Source: Azoarcus indigens (GTDB lineage Bacteria > Pseudomonadota > Gammaproteobacteria > Burkholderiales > Rhodocyclaceae). Taken from it: a DNA stretch of 64,000 nucleotides. Each line of letters begins with the position of its first letter. Position 1 is the first letter of the stretch. A program made the position numbers and the translations under genes. This document shows positions 54,566-62,976 of the stretch, in pieces. The notes below the pieces were generated by a model. It was not told where the DNA came from. It worked only from the letters and a program-made list of their open reading frames with translations, and ran no database searches. Location: contig NZ_SNVV01000007.1 in the NCBI RefSeq assembly GCF_004361735.1, forward strand, positions 156,254 to 220,253. The letters are read 5' to 3'.

Positions 54566-55729
54566 TTACATCGCGCACTCGGCGACGTAGGCGTCCTGGT
54601 GCTTTTCCAGGACCTTGCCGACCAGCTTGTTGGTGAGCTTGCCGTCGGCATCCTTCTCCACCACGCGCAGGTAATAGTCCTGCACCGGGTAGTGGTTGCG
54701 GGCATAGGTGAATTCACCGCGCACCGACTTGAAGCTGGGCGTGGAGAGCGCCTTCACCAGCGCTTCCGGGCTGTCCGTCTTGCCGCCGGTGTCGCGCACC
54801 GCGGCGTCCATGGCGAGAATGGCGTCATAGGCCATGGCGGCGTACACCGTGGGGTAGCGGCCGTCGTACTTCTTGCGGAAGGCGGAGACGAACTCGGCGT
54901 TGGCCGGCAGCGGCAGGTCGTGCGTCCAGTGGGCGGTGTTGTACAGGCCCAGCATCGGCTCGCCGACGGCCTGGATCACGTCCTGGTCGGCGGAGAAGCC
55001 GGGGGCGATCAGCGGCACGTCCTTCAGGCCGCCGCCGACGAACTGCTTGACGAAGTTGATGCCCATCGCGCCCGGCAGGAAGAAGAACACCGCATCCGGC
55101 TTGGCGGCGCGAATCTGGGCGATCTCGGCGGCATAGTCGATCTGGCCGACCTTGGTGTAGATCTCATCCTTCAGGCCGCCCTTGTACAGGCGCTTGAAGC
55201 CGTTCAGGTGATCCTTGCCCGCCGGGTAGTTGGGGGCAATGATGACCATGTTCTTGTAGCCCTTCTCGTTGGCGAGCTTGCCGGCGGCCTCGTCGTAAGT
55301 GTCGTTCTGGTACTGGCCGAAGAAGTAGGGATTGCACTGCTTGCCGGCGAACTGGCTGGGGCCGGGGTTGCTGGAGATGAAGGGCACCTTGGCGGCGAAC
55401 AGCGCCGGCGCCACCGCCAGCGCGGAGTTGGAGGCGATGGGGCCGGTGAAGAAGGTGATCTTGTCGCGCTGCAGGTAGCGGGTCACCAGCTGGGTGGCCT
55501 GTTCCGGGTTGCCGGCGAAGTCGGTCTTGAGGAATTCGGCCGGTTGGCCGCCGAGCTTGCCGCCCAGCTTGTCGATGGCGAGGTCGAAGCCATCGCGCGC
55601 TTCGGCACCGGCGGCGGCGAAAGGGCCGGAGATGTCGAGGGCGATGCCGACCTTGATCGGGTCGGCCGCCTGGGCACCGAGGGCGCCGCAGAGGGCTAGG
55701 GCCAGCGCGGCGTTTTTCAGCTTGAACAT
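54566..55729 (-). CDS. ABC transporter substrate-binding protein (LivK type)
   Basis: 387-residue periplasmic binding protein of the leucine-binding family. Signal peptide at residues 1-21 (LALALCGALGAQA), then PIKVGIALDISGPFAAAGAE. Homologues next to aromatic catabolic genes carry benzoate-like or aminobenzoate-like acids; placement between the dioxygenase genes and the permeases suggests that here too. Start ATG follows CAGGAGAGATCC. Confidence 0.94.
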   Translation of the reverse strand: MFKLKNAALALALCGALGAQAADPIKVGIALDISGPFAAAGAEARDGFDLAIDKLGGKLGGQPAEFLKTDFAGNPEQATQLVTRYLQRDKITFFTGPIASNSALAVAPALFAAKVPFISSNPGPSQFAGKQCNPYFFGQYQNDTYDEAAGKLANEKGYKNMVIIAPNYPAGKDHLNGFKRLYKGGLKDEIYTKVGQIDYAAEIAQIRAAKPDAVFFFLPGAMGINFVKQFVGGGLKDVPLIAPGFSADQDVIQAVGEPMLGLYNTAHWTHDLPLPANAEFVSAFRKKYDGRYPTVYAAMAYDAILAMDAAVRDTGGKTDSPEALVKALSTPSFKSVRGEFTYARNHYPVQDYYLRVVEKDADGKLTNKLVGKVLEKHQDAYVAECAM

Positions 55730-55894
55730 GGATCTCTCCTGGTATCGGACTGCGTGCGATGCGGTTGGGGACTGCGGGAAATTCATGCGGCGGGCGCGGG
55801 CGGGCTCCCGGCCCGCCGGCTTTCTCGGACGGCGTTCATGCCGCCCTCCTGGTGTCTTCCATGCGGCTCTTTCAAGGGCTACCCGGGCGGCTGC

Positions 55895-56233
55895 TCAGAT
55901 ACCCACCTCCACCCGGCCGGCGACCACCCGCACCGGGAAGGCGCGCACCGGTTCGGTGAGCGGCGCGCATTTGTGCGCACCGGTCCGGATATCGAACAGC
56001 CCCTGGTGCAGCGGGCATTCGACGCAGCCGTCCTCGACATAGCCGTCGGACAGCCTGGCCGCGCCGTGGGAACAGAGGTCGCGCAGGGCGAACAGCTCGT
56101 CGCCCAGGCGGAACACGGCCACTTCCATGCCGCCGGCCACTACCGGCCAGGAGCCGTTGTCGGGGAAATCGTCCGGCACGCCGACGTCGTGCCAGGTGGC
56201 CGCCGCGGCCACCGCGCTGTCTTCGCTGCTCAT
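55895..56233 (-). CDS. Rieske ferredoxin of the dioxygenase system
   Basis: 112-residue Rieske 2Fe-2S protein. Ligands lie in DLCSHG (CxH) and CPLHQGLFD (CxxH). It passes electrons from a reductase to the terminal oxygenase. Gene starts 8 bases after the beta-subunit stop. Similar in role to AndAb of the three-component anthranilate 1,2-dioxygenase. Confidence 0.94.
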   Translation of the reverse strand: MSSEDSAVAAAATWHDVGVPDDFPDNGSWPVVAGGMEVAVFRLGDELFALRDLCSHGAARLSDGYVEDGCVECPLHQGLFDIRTGAHKCAPLTEPVRAFPVRVVAGRVEVGI

Positions 56234-56241
56234 GGCGGGCC

Positions 56242-56724
56242 TCAGATCGGCGTGGCGAGCAGGGTCTGCACGCGGGAGGTGTCGAAAATGGCGCGCTTCT
56301 TCTGGAAGCGCCAGCCTTCGGCGGTGCGCACCACGCGGTCTTCGTAGCGGCCGGCCTGGTACACCTGGGATTCGCCGTTGGCGCGGGTCTGCACCACCAC
56401 ATAGTTCGAGAGCATGTCCACCGTGTCGGCATCGACCGGCGTGATCTGCAGGCCGGAAGTCATATGCCGGTAGCTGTGCGCCTCGAAGATGTTGGCGTGG
56501 CGCAGGGAGACAACGCGGTCGCGCAGCATGCGCTGGTTGTTGCACCAGATGACGCCCACCGGCAGGCCCATGTCCTCGTTTTCCTTGGGAATCACGCCGT
56601 ATTCGCAGTCTTCGGTGAACAGCGTGGGCCACTCTTCCAGGCGGTCGTTGTCGAGCACGCTCACGTAGCGCTCCTGCAGGCTGTGGAGCTCGAACCACAG
56701 CAACATCTGTTCCATCTTATCCAT
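56242..56724 (-). CDS. Ring-hydroxylating dioxygenase beta subunit
   Basis: 160-residue small subunit with the SnoaL-like cone fold (YVSVLDNDRLEEWPTLFTEDC, then TVDMLSNYVVVQTRANGESQVYQAGRY, split here for brevity). It is structural, closing the alpha3beta3 hexamer. It resembles the small subunits of anthranilate/salicylate-type dioxygenases. Eighteen bases after the alpha stop. Confidence 0.92.
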   Translation of the reverse strand: MDKMEQMLLWFELHSLQERYVSVLDNDRLEEWPTLFTEDCEYGVIPKENEDMGLPVGVIWCNNQRMLRDRVVSLRHANIFEAHSYRHMTSGLQITPVDADTVDMLSNYVVVQTRANGESQVYQAGRYEDRVVRTAEGWRFQKKRAIFDTSRVQTLLATPI

Positions 56725-56742
56725 AACGATCTATATCCCCGC

Positions 56743-58014
56743 TCAGAATCCCATGAGTTGCTGGTAGCCGACCCAGAAGCGCCGGATCAGGCTTTCGGTG
56801 ATGTTGCTGTCCTGCTGGCCGGGGTTGTCGCGCGCCATCTCGATCACCGAGGTGGCCTTGGGGTCGCGCCGGGTGCCGCGCTGTACCAGCTCGGTGGCCT
56901 CGGTGTCTTCCATCGAGATGTAGCCGGCCGGGCCCACCAGGTTGGCCTGCTTGAGGCGCAGCTCGCGCAGCTCCGGGGTGTCGTCGGTGTAGCCGAAGAA
57001 GTGGAAGATCAGCTCGAAGTTGTCTGGCCCCTTGGGCAGCAGCTGGCGCGCCACCAGGGTGTTGTGTATCTGCTGGATGACCAGCTGCGGGAAGATGGTC
57101 TGGATGTGGTTGGTGGTGAGCTCGTCGTATTCCTTGACGTGGCCCAGCACGGATTCGTCTTCCAGGCGGAAGCCGTCGTCCATCGAGCGGATGCCCTGCT
57201 GCTTGTAGGCGGCGGAGGTTTCTTCCTCGTTCTTGGTGACGGTGATGATGCTGTGCAGGCCGTGGGTGGCGTCCGGCAGCGAGCGCGCATGCATGCCCAC
57301 GCGGAAGATGTTGAAGGTGGTGTGGAACAGGTGAAGCATGCTGGCGTGGTACGGGTCCTTCACGTTCTCGTAGTACAGCTTCCAGTTGGACTGGGAGTAC
57401 TGCCGCGTACAGCCGAGGTATTCCACCGGCTTGTGAAAGATGCGGTCCACCCACGGCCGCATCTCGTTGCCGAGGTAATCCGGCAGTGTCGGCGCCTCGT
57501 CGCTGAAGGTGGCGAACACCAGGCCGCGGTAGCTCTCCACCTTGAGCTGGCGCAGGCTGTGGCACTTGGGGTCGAAGTCCTTCGGCATGCCGGTCATGTG
57601 CTTCTGGCCGCGGCGGAAGGGCACGCCCAGCAGGTTGCCGCGCTGGTCGAAGCTCCACTGGTGATACACGCAGGAGTGGGAGCTGGCGTTACCGCGGGCA
57701 TTGCGGCAGACCATGGCGCCGCGGTGGGAGCAGCGGTTCACCCAGGCAGCCAGTTCGCCATCCTCGCTGCGGGTGACCACCACCGGCGTATCGCCGACGA
57801 AGGTGCTCTTGTAGTCGCCCGGCTTCGGAATCTCGGCTTCCAGCGCGAGGAAGCTCCAGGTCGGGCCGCGGAAGATGCGCTCCTGCTCCAGGTCGTAGAT
57901 TTCCTGCGAACTGAACACTTCGTAGGGCACCCGCGAGCCATCCTCGCGGGGAAAGAAGGCCAGCTTGTGCGCCGGGGCGGGCGCGGCGCCCTCGCTGGTG
58001 GGGACTGCACTCAT
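56743..58014 (-). CDS. Ring-hydroxylating dioxygenase alpha subunit, anthranilate-dioxygenase-like
   Basis: 423-residue terminal oxygenase subunit. Rieske ligands in NRCSHRGAMVC (CxH) and SCVYHQWSF (CxxH); mononuclear iron site in NVKDPYHASMLHLFH with the bridging Asp of the alpha subunit type. Together with beta, ferredoxin and a divergent AraC regulator the set looks like andAc/andAd/andAb/andR of Burkholderia anthranilate 1,2-dioxygenase. The substrate is thus probably anthranilate or a related aminobenzoate; benzoate- or salicylate-type substrates remain possible. Confidence 0.92.
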   Translation of the reverse strand: MSAVPTSEGAAPAPAHKLAFFPREDGSRVPYEVFSSQEIYDLEQERIFRGPTWSFLALEAEIPKPGDYKSTFVGDTPVVVTRSEDGELAAWVNRCSHRGAMVCRNARGNASSHSCVYHQWSFDQRGNLLGVPFRRGQKHMTGMPKDFDPKCHSLRQLKVESYRGLVFATFSDEAPTLPDYLGNEMRPWVDRIFHKPVEYLGCTRQYSQSNWKLYYENVKDPYHASMLHLFHTTFNIFRVGMHARSLPDATHGLHSIITVTKNEEETSAAYKQQGIRSMDDGFRLEDESVLGHVKEYDELTTNHIQTIFPQLVIQQIHNTLVARQLLPKGPDNFELIFHFFGYTDDTPELRELRLKQANLVGPAGYISMEDTEATELVQRGTRRDPKATSVIEMARDNPGQQDSNITESLIRRFWVGYQQLMGF

Positions 58015-58049
58015 GGGGAATCTCCAGGCTTAAGGCATTCGGGATTGCT

Positions 58050-58081
58050 GCATTGCGCAACCATGGAGCGCATTCTGCGCA
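58050..58081. promoter_or_regulatory. Direct repeats, candidate AraC-type binding sites
   Basis: Two direct repeats GCATTGCGCA (58050-58059) and GCATTCTGCGCA (58070-58081), starting 20 bp apart, two helical turns, 36-67 bases before the alpha-subunit start. This is the layout bound by AraC/XylS activators next to the -35 region. Confidence 0.5.
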
Positions 58082-58202
58082 GCCGCCCGCGCCCGGCTCT
58101 ATCCATCCGCCGCAGGCAGGCCGGCGTCTTATCCACTTATCGCAGCTTTCTCCGCCGGCCTTGATGCGGCGCAAAACGCACAGGCCAGATGGGACCTCCA
58201 TC

Positions 58203-58217
58203 GGCACGGCTGTTGCT
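58203..58217 (+). promoter_or_regulatory. Sigma-54-type -24/-12 promoter of the AraC regulator gene
   Basis: GGCACG-GCTG-TTGCT, matching the TGGCACGN4TTGCW consensus except the first T. GG and GC are 10 bases apart. Predicted start near 58228, about 39 bases before the ATG. Confidence 0.7.
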
Positions 58218-58266
58218 TGGTTCTCCCTACCCGACGCGCTGTACACAAAGTCAGGAGACCCCCCAG

Positions 58267-59244
58267 ATGCCTGCCGCCGTTGCCCAGGAGCCGGTCGCGC
58301 TCCGCCAGCACAGGTACTTCGAGTCGCACGACGTCGATGACACCTGCCTGCGCATTTCCACCATCCTGCAGCCCCACCGGCTGCGGCCGACGCGCCATTC
58401 CACGCGGGTTCACTCGCACATGGACTTCATCCGCTTCGGCGGAGCGGTGATCGGCGCGCTGGACTTCGGCGACGAGATGGATGTGATCGTGGAGGAGATG
58501 GAGGCGTACTACCTCTTCGTCTGCTGCCTGCGCGGCCACGCCGAGCTCAACACCATGGGCGAGCGCACCACCATCGGGCAGAACCGCGGCGCGGTGTGCA
58601 TTCCTGGGGCGCATTTCTCCGGCCGCTTCTCGCCGGACTGCGAGCAGATATTCCTGCGGGTGGACCGCGCCACCCTGGCCGCCCACACCGGCGTGGAACT
58701 GATGCACTTCGACCACGCCATGGCGCTGGATCGTCCAGAGCTGTCGCCCTGGGTCTCCCAGTTCCGCCTGCTCGCCACCGAGCCGGCCATGCTGCAGCTG
58801 GCCCAGCGCGACGAGCGCATCGCCATCGAGTTCGAACGCATGCTCATCTCCCTGCTGCTGGCCGGACACCCCCACCGCCCGCTGCAGGAGCCGGCCGCGC
58901 CCAGCCTGGCCCCGCGCGCGGTGCGGCGCGCCGAAGCCTTCATCGACGCCCACGCCTGCGAAGCCATCCGCCTGGCCGACATCGCCGCCGCCGCCGAAGT
59001 GCCGGCCCGCACCCTGCTGGACAGCTTCCAGCGCTTCCGCTCCTGTAGCCCGATGCAGCTGGTGCGCGAGCGCCGCCTTGAACGCGCCCGCGCAAGCCTG
59101 CTGAGCGCCGGCCCGGAAACGCGGGTGGCCGACATCGCGCTGGACTGCGGCTTCCCCCACCTCGGCCGCTTCGCCGGCCTGTACCAGCAGCGCTACGGCG
59201 AAAGCCCATCGGAGACGGTGCGGCGCGGACGGCGGCGGAGCTGA
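58267..59244 (+). CDS. AraC-family regulator of the dioxygenase cluster
   Basis: 325-residue regulator with an N-terminal AraC-binding-like cupin domain (VVIG-type sheet, HSHMDFIRFGGAV, about residues 30-190) and a C-terminal pair of HTH motifs (IRLADIAAAAEVPARTLLDSFQ, split; and VADIALDCGFPHLGRFAGLY). The latter are typical for AraC/XylS. Divergent from the alpha subunit gene across 252 bp. By analogy with AndR it should activate the dioxygenase operon with its substrate as effector. AGGAG precedes the ATG at 58267. Confidence 0.92.
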   Translation: MPAAVAQEPVALRQHRYFESHDVDDTCLRISTILQPHRLRPTRHSTRVHSHMDFIRFGGAVIGALDFGDEMDVIVEEMEAYYLFVCCLRGHAELNTMGERTTIGQNRGAVCIPGAHFSGRFSPDCEQIFLRVDRATLAAHTGVELMHFDHAMALDRPELSPWVSQFRLLATEPAMLQLAQRDERIAIEFERMLISLLLAGHPHRPLQEPAAPSLAPRAVRRAEAFIDAHACEAIRLADIAAAAEVPARTLLDSFQRFRSCSPMQLVRERRLERARASLLSAGPETRVADIALDCGFPHLGRFAGLYQQRYGESPSETVRRGRRRS

Positions 59245-59635
59245 GGCTGAGAGGCTGAGACTGAGAGGCGCGCAACAGCATGTTGCGGGTCAGCCCCTGC
59301 CGCCTGCCGCTTTCCGCATCGATCTGCGCGCCCCGCGCCCAGCGCTTCAGCCGCCACAGCTTCTGGCGGCGCTCAACCCCGAAGCGCCGCTCGCCCTGAG
59401 CCTGTCGAAGGGCATTCGCATGCAACTCGCGTCCGGAGCACCGGCCACACGCTTCCCGCCCCCGCCTCAGCACAAGGGAATACCCGCGCGCTCCTACACC
59501 CGGACCCAACGTCGGCGAGCCTCCAACCAGCCGGCTTGACGCCCCCCTGCCGCGCCCCGCAGACTGGCCCGTTCCGTCCCTCACCCACAGCACGCGACAC
59601 GGCCAGCCTCGCGCACCGGCCCGCCGCCCTTGCCG
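59245..59635. repeat. Intergenic region with dispersed-repeat palindrome
   Basis: 391 bp without a supported gene. It begins with short direct repeats of GCTGAGA, has a small hairpin GCAACA-GCA-TGTTGC near 59273, and at 59393-59413 carries GCCCTGAGCCTGTCGAAGGGC. The last is the core of a very widespread intergenic palindrome of proteobacteria. Confidence 0.6.
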
Positions 59636-60781
59636 ATGACCCGACGCCGCCCGGCTGCCGCCGCCCGGACCGCCCCCACCCGGACAGCGCCCGCCACCGA
59701 CCGCCCCTCCTCGCTGCCGCGCAACCTCGCGATCGCCTACGGGCTGCTCATCATCTACGCCTGCCTGCACCCCTTCACCGGCTGGAAGGCCACCGGCCTG
59801 CCGCTGTTCGACTTCCTCGTCGCGCCCTGGCCGAAGTACTTCATCCCGGCGGACATGGTGTTCAACATCCTCGGCTACCTGCCGCTGGGCTTCGTCGCCG
59901 CCGCCGCACTGCCGCGCGCCTGGCCGGCGTGGAGCACGGTGGCGCTCGCCACCCTGCTGTGCGCCCTGCTTAGCTTCGCGCTGGAGACCACCCAGAACTT
60001 CCTGCCCACCCGTGTCGCCAGCAACCTGGATCTGGCCGCCAACACCGCCGGCGCCCTGCTTGGCGCCGCCTTCGGCGCGCGCTGGGGCCACCCGCTGTTC
60101 GACCACAGCGGCGCGCTGCAGCGCTGGCGCAATGAACGCATCATCGACGGCCACACCGGCGACGCCGGGCTCATCCTGCTCGGCCTGTGGGTGCTCGGCC
60201 AGCTCACGCCGGACGACCTGCTGTTCGGCAGCGGCGACATCCGCAGCCTGTTCGGCATCGCCGCGCCGCTGCGCTTCGCCCCGGAACGTTTCATCGCCTT
60301 CGAGACCGCGCTGTCGGCGACCACCATCGTCGCCCTCGGCCTGCTGGTGCGCTGCATGATGCGCCGGCCCAGCCCCTGGCCGGTGCTGGTGCTGATCGCG
60401 CTCGGCATAGGCGCCAAGACCCTGGCCACCGCCACCTTCTTCGTGCCCAGCGCGCCGCTGGCCTGGCTCACCCCCGGCGCCGAACGCGGCGCGCTGGTGG
60501 GCGCCGCGCTGCTGCTGGCCAGCCTGGCGCTGCCACGGGTGGTGCAGCACGCCATCGCCGGCACCACGCTGCTGGCCGCCACCGCGCTGGTGAACCTGCT
60601 GCCGGAAAACCCCTACCTGCTCTACAACTTGAGCTTCACCCGACAGAGCAACTTCCTCAATTTCCACGGCCTTACCCAGCTGGTGGACAGCCTGTGGCCC
60701 TTCGCCGCGCTGGCCTACCTCTCCGCCCTCGGCCTGTGGCGCGGGCAACACCTGGCCGAGGAGCACAGCCCCAGGCGCTGA
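59636..60781 (+). CDS. VanZ-family membrane protein
   Basis: 381-residue polytopic membrane protein. The VanZ-like domain is at about residues 25-150 (PADMVFNILGYLPLGFVAAA, then LETTQNFLPTRVASNLDLAANTAG split over the family motif); a further hydrophobic domain of about six helices follows. VanZ proteins confer teicoplanin tolerance in one case, but most have no known role. The ATG at 59636 is taken rather than TTG at 59630. Confidence 0.85.
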   Translation: MTRRRPAAAARTAPTRTAPATDRPSSLPRNLAIAYGLLIIYACLHPFTGWKATGLPLFDFLVAPWPKYFIPADMVFNILGYLPLGFVAAAALPRAWPAWSTVALATLLCALLSFALETTQNFLPTRVASNLDLAANTAGALLGAAFGARWGHPLFDHSGALQRWRNERIIDGHTGDAGLILLGLWVLGQLTPDDLLFGSGDIRSLFGIAAPLRFAPERFIAFETALSATTIVALGLLVRCMMRRPSPWPVLVLIALGIGAKTLATATFFVPSAPLAWLTPGAERGALVGAALLLASLALPRVVQHAIAGTTLLAATALVNLLPENPYLLYNLSFTRQSNFLNFHGLTQLVDSLWPFAALAYLSALGLWRGQHLAEEHSPRR

Positions 60782-60845
60782 GCCGCCCCGCGCGGGCTCG
60801 CGCCTTGCTCAACTCTTATAATCGGCGCATCCCACGGAGAGCCCC

Positions 60846-61169
60846 ATGAGCTATTTCAGCCACCACGTCTTCTTCTGCTGCAACCAGCGCAAGCCCGGCG
60901 AATCCTGTTGCAACGACCACCACGCCACCGAAATGCAGACCTACGCCAAGGACCGCATCGCCCAGCTGGGCCTGAAGGGCGCCGGCAAGGTGCGCATCAA
61001 CAAGGCCGGCTGCCTCGGCCGCTGCGACGACGGCCCGGTGCTGGTGGTCTATCCGGACAACGTCTGGTACACCTTCGTCGACAAGGAAGACATCGACGAA
61101 ATCATCGACCAACACCTCGCCGGCGGCCGCATCGTCGAACGCCTGCGCCTGCCGGACCAAGCCGCATGA
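60846..61169 (+). CDS. Thioredoxin-like 2Fe-2S ferredoxin
   Basis: 107-residue protein of the Aquifex-type/NuoE-like 2Fe-2S ferredoxin family. Ligands lie in FFCCNQRKPGESCC and KAGCLGRCDDGP, the usual spacing with a CxxxC end. The stop overlaps the ATG of the alpha/beta hydrolase (ATGA). Partner unknown. Confidence 0.92.
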   Translation: MSYFSHHVFFCCNQRKPGESCCNDHHATEMQTYAKDRIAQLGLKGAGKVRINKAGCLGRCDDGPVLVVYPDNVWYTFVDKEDIDEIIDQHLAGGRIVERLRLPDQAA

Positions 61170-61837
61170 GCACCGAGCCCAGCCGCAACCCGCCCACCGA
61201 ATCCGTGCTGCTGCGCGGTGCCGAAGGCAATATCGACGTCCTCATCGACGCCCCCGCCGAGGTGCGCGGCATCGCCCTCGTCTGCCATCCGCACCCGCTG
61301 TTCAGCGGCAGCAACACCAACAAGGTCGCCCACACCCTGGCGCGCGCCTACCGCGACCTCGGCTACGCCGCGCTGCGCCCCAACTTCCGCGGCGTCGGCA
61401 AGAGCGAAGGCACGCACGACCACGGCGACGGCGAAACCGAAGACATGCTGGCGGTGATCGCCTGGGCGCAGTCGCGCTGGGGCAGCCTGCCGCTGGCGCT
61501 GGGCGGCTTCTCCTTCGGCGCCTTCGTGCAGACGCGGGTGGTGAACCGGCTGGCCGACGGCGTCGCTCCGCCGCGCCAGATCGTGCTCGTCGGCACCGCC
61601 GCCGGCGTCGCCTCCCACGGCCAGCGCAGCTACGACACCCAAGCGCTGCCCAAGGGCATCCCGGCGCTGCTGATCCACGGCGAAACCGACGACACCGTGC
61701 CGCTCGCCAACGTCTTCGAATGGGCGCGGCCGCAGGAACTGCCGGTTACCGTCATCCCCGGCGCCGACCACTTCTTCCACGCCAAGCTGCACATCCTGCG
61801 CGACATCATCCTGCGCAACGTGCCGGCGCTGGGCTGA
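61166..61837 (+). CDS. Alpha/beta hydrolase
   Basis: 223-residue serine hydrolase-like protein. GxSxG nucleophile motif as GGFSFGAF (about residue 114), oxyanion region VCHPHPLFSGS, acid in HGETDDTVPL and His in PGADHFFHAKL. The compact fold without a cap domain is typical of a family often found next to a 2Fe-2S ferredoxin in betaproteobacteria (recalled). Substrate unknown. Three bases separate it from the ABC ATPase gene. Confidence 0.9.
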   Translation: MSTEPSRNPPTESVLLRGAEGNIDVLIDAPAEVRGIALVCHPHPLFSGSNTNKVAHTLARAYRDLGYAALRPNFRGVGKSEGTHDHGDGETEDMLAVIAWAQSRWGSLPLALGGFSFGAFVQTRVVNRLADGVAPPRQIVLVGTAAGVASHGQRSYDTQALPKGIPALLIHGETDDTVPLANVFEWARPQELPVTVIPGADHFFHAKLHILRDIILRNVPALG

Positions 61838-61840
61838 GGC

Positions 61841-62833
61841 ATGACCGCCGCGCTGCCGCCCCACCAGGCCATCCCGCCCGCCGCCGGAACCCGCTCCCCA
61901 CTCCTCATCCACGGCCTGTTCAAGCGTTACGGCGAGGCGGAGATCGTGCGCGGCATCGACCTCGAACTGCGCCCCGGCGAATGCTTCACCCTGCTCGGCC
62001 CCAACGGCGCCGGCAAAACCACCACCCTGCGCTGCGCCCTCGGCCTCACCGCCCCCAGCGCCGGCGAAATCCGGCTCTGCGGCGAACCGGTGCCCGAACG
62101 CGCCCGCGAGGCGCGCATGCGGGTCGGCATCGTCCCCCAGCTCGACAACCTCGACCCGGACTTCACCTGCGCCGAGAACCTGCTCGTCTACGGCCGCTAC
62201 TTCGGCCTCGCCAGCGCCGACATCCGCGCCCGCATCCCGGAACTGCTCGCCTTCGCCGGCCTCGAAGGCAAGACCGACGCCCGCATCCAGTCCCTCTCCG
62301 GCGGCATGAAGCGCCGCCTCACCCTCGCCCGCGCCCTCATCAACCGCCCCGAGCTGCTGGTGCTGGACGAACCCACCACCGGCCTGGACCCGCAAGCCCG
62401 CCACCTCATCTGGGACCGCCTCAAGCAACTCATACGCGGTGGCACCACCGTGCTCCTCACCACCCACTTCATGGACGAGGCCGAACGCCTCTCCGACCAA
62501 CTCGCCATCCTCGACGCCGGCCGCCTGCTCACCACCGGCAGCCCGCGCGAGGTCATCGCCGCCCACATCGAACCGCAAGTCGTCGAAGTCTTCGGCGACT
62601 GGAACGGCCACGACACCGCGACCTCCAGCGGCGCCGCCGCCTGGGCCAACACCCACGCCGCCGCCCTCTCCCACCGCTACGAAATCAGCGGCGAAACCGC
62701 CTTCTGCTACGTCCACGACCCCGCCCCCCTGCTCGCCCACCTCGCCGAGCAACAAGGCCTGCGCTACCTGCACCGGCCGGCGAACCTGGAGGACGTGTTC
62801 CTGAAACTGACGGGGCGGGAGTTGCGGGACTGA
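61841..62833 (+). CDS. ABC-2-type ATPase (NodI-like), without adjacent permease
   Basis: 330-residue ATPase. Walker A GPNGAGKT (about residue 53), signature LSGGMKRRL, Walker [21 protein letters not shown] and the switch His in [13 protein letters not shown]. The C-terminal extension of about 80 residues and [20 protein letters not shown] are as in NodI/DrrA-like exporters. The permease (NodJ-like) that normally follows is missing: the stop is only 88 bases before the CRISPR array. Co-transcribed with the hydrolase (3-base gap). Confidence 0.92.
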   Translation: MTAALPPHQAIPPAAGTRSPLLIHGLFKRYGEAEIVRGIDLELRPGECFTLLGPNGAGKTTTLRCALGLTAPSAGEIRLCGEPVPERAREARMRVGIVPQLDNLDPDFTCAENLLVYGRYFGLASADIRARIPELLAFAGLEGKTDARIQSLSGGMKRRLTLARALINRPELLVLDEPTTGLDPQARHLIWDRLKQLIRGGTTVLLTTHFMDEAERLSDQLAILDAGRLLTTGSPREVIAAHIEPQVVEVFGDWNGHDTATSSGAAAWANTHAAALSHRYEISGETAFCYVHDPAPLLAHLAEQQGLRYLHRPANLEDVFLKLTGRELRD

Positions 62834-62920
62834 GGCTGGGCCGGCAGAGGGCAAGCCCTGTGACGATGGTTCTGCATCAATGCGCGCAGAACCTCAGCTC
62901 GGCGAATGGAAGGAAAGGCC

Positions 62921-62940
62921 GCGCCCGCGAGGGGCGCGAC
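62921..62940 (-). repeat. Degenerate terminal CRISPR repeat
   Basis: Twenty bases identical to the last 20 of the array repeat (plus-strand reading); the first 12 bases are lost. Separated from the first intact repeat by 36 bases, a normal spacer length. Decay at this end marks it as the trailer end. Confidence 0.85.
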
Positions 62941-62976
62941 GCACGCTGGCGCGGGCGGTGAGGTGCCGCAGCGGGA

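Noticed and set aside
59375..59420. CRISPR-like or IS end at the palindrome after the AraC gene
   Set aside because: The core CCCTGAGCCTGTCGAAGGG is a common dispersed intergenic palindrome, single copy here and without a flanking transposase.
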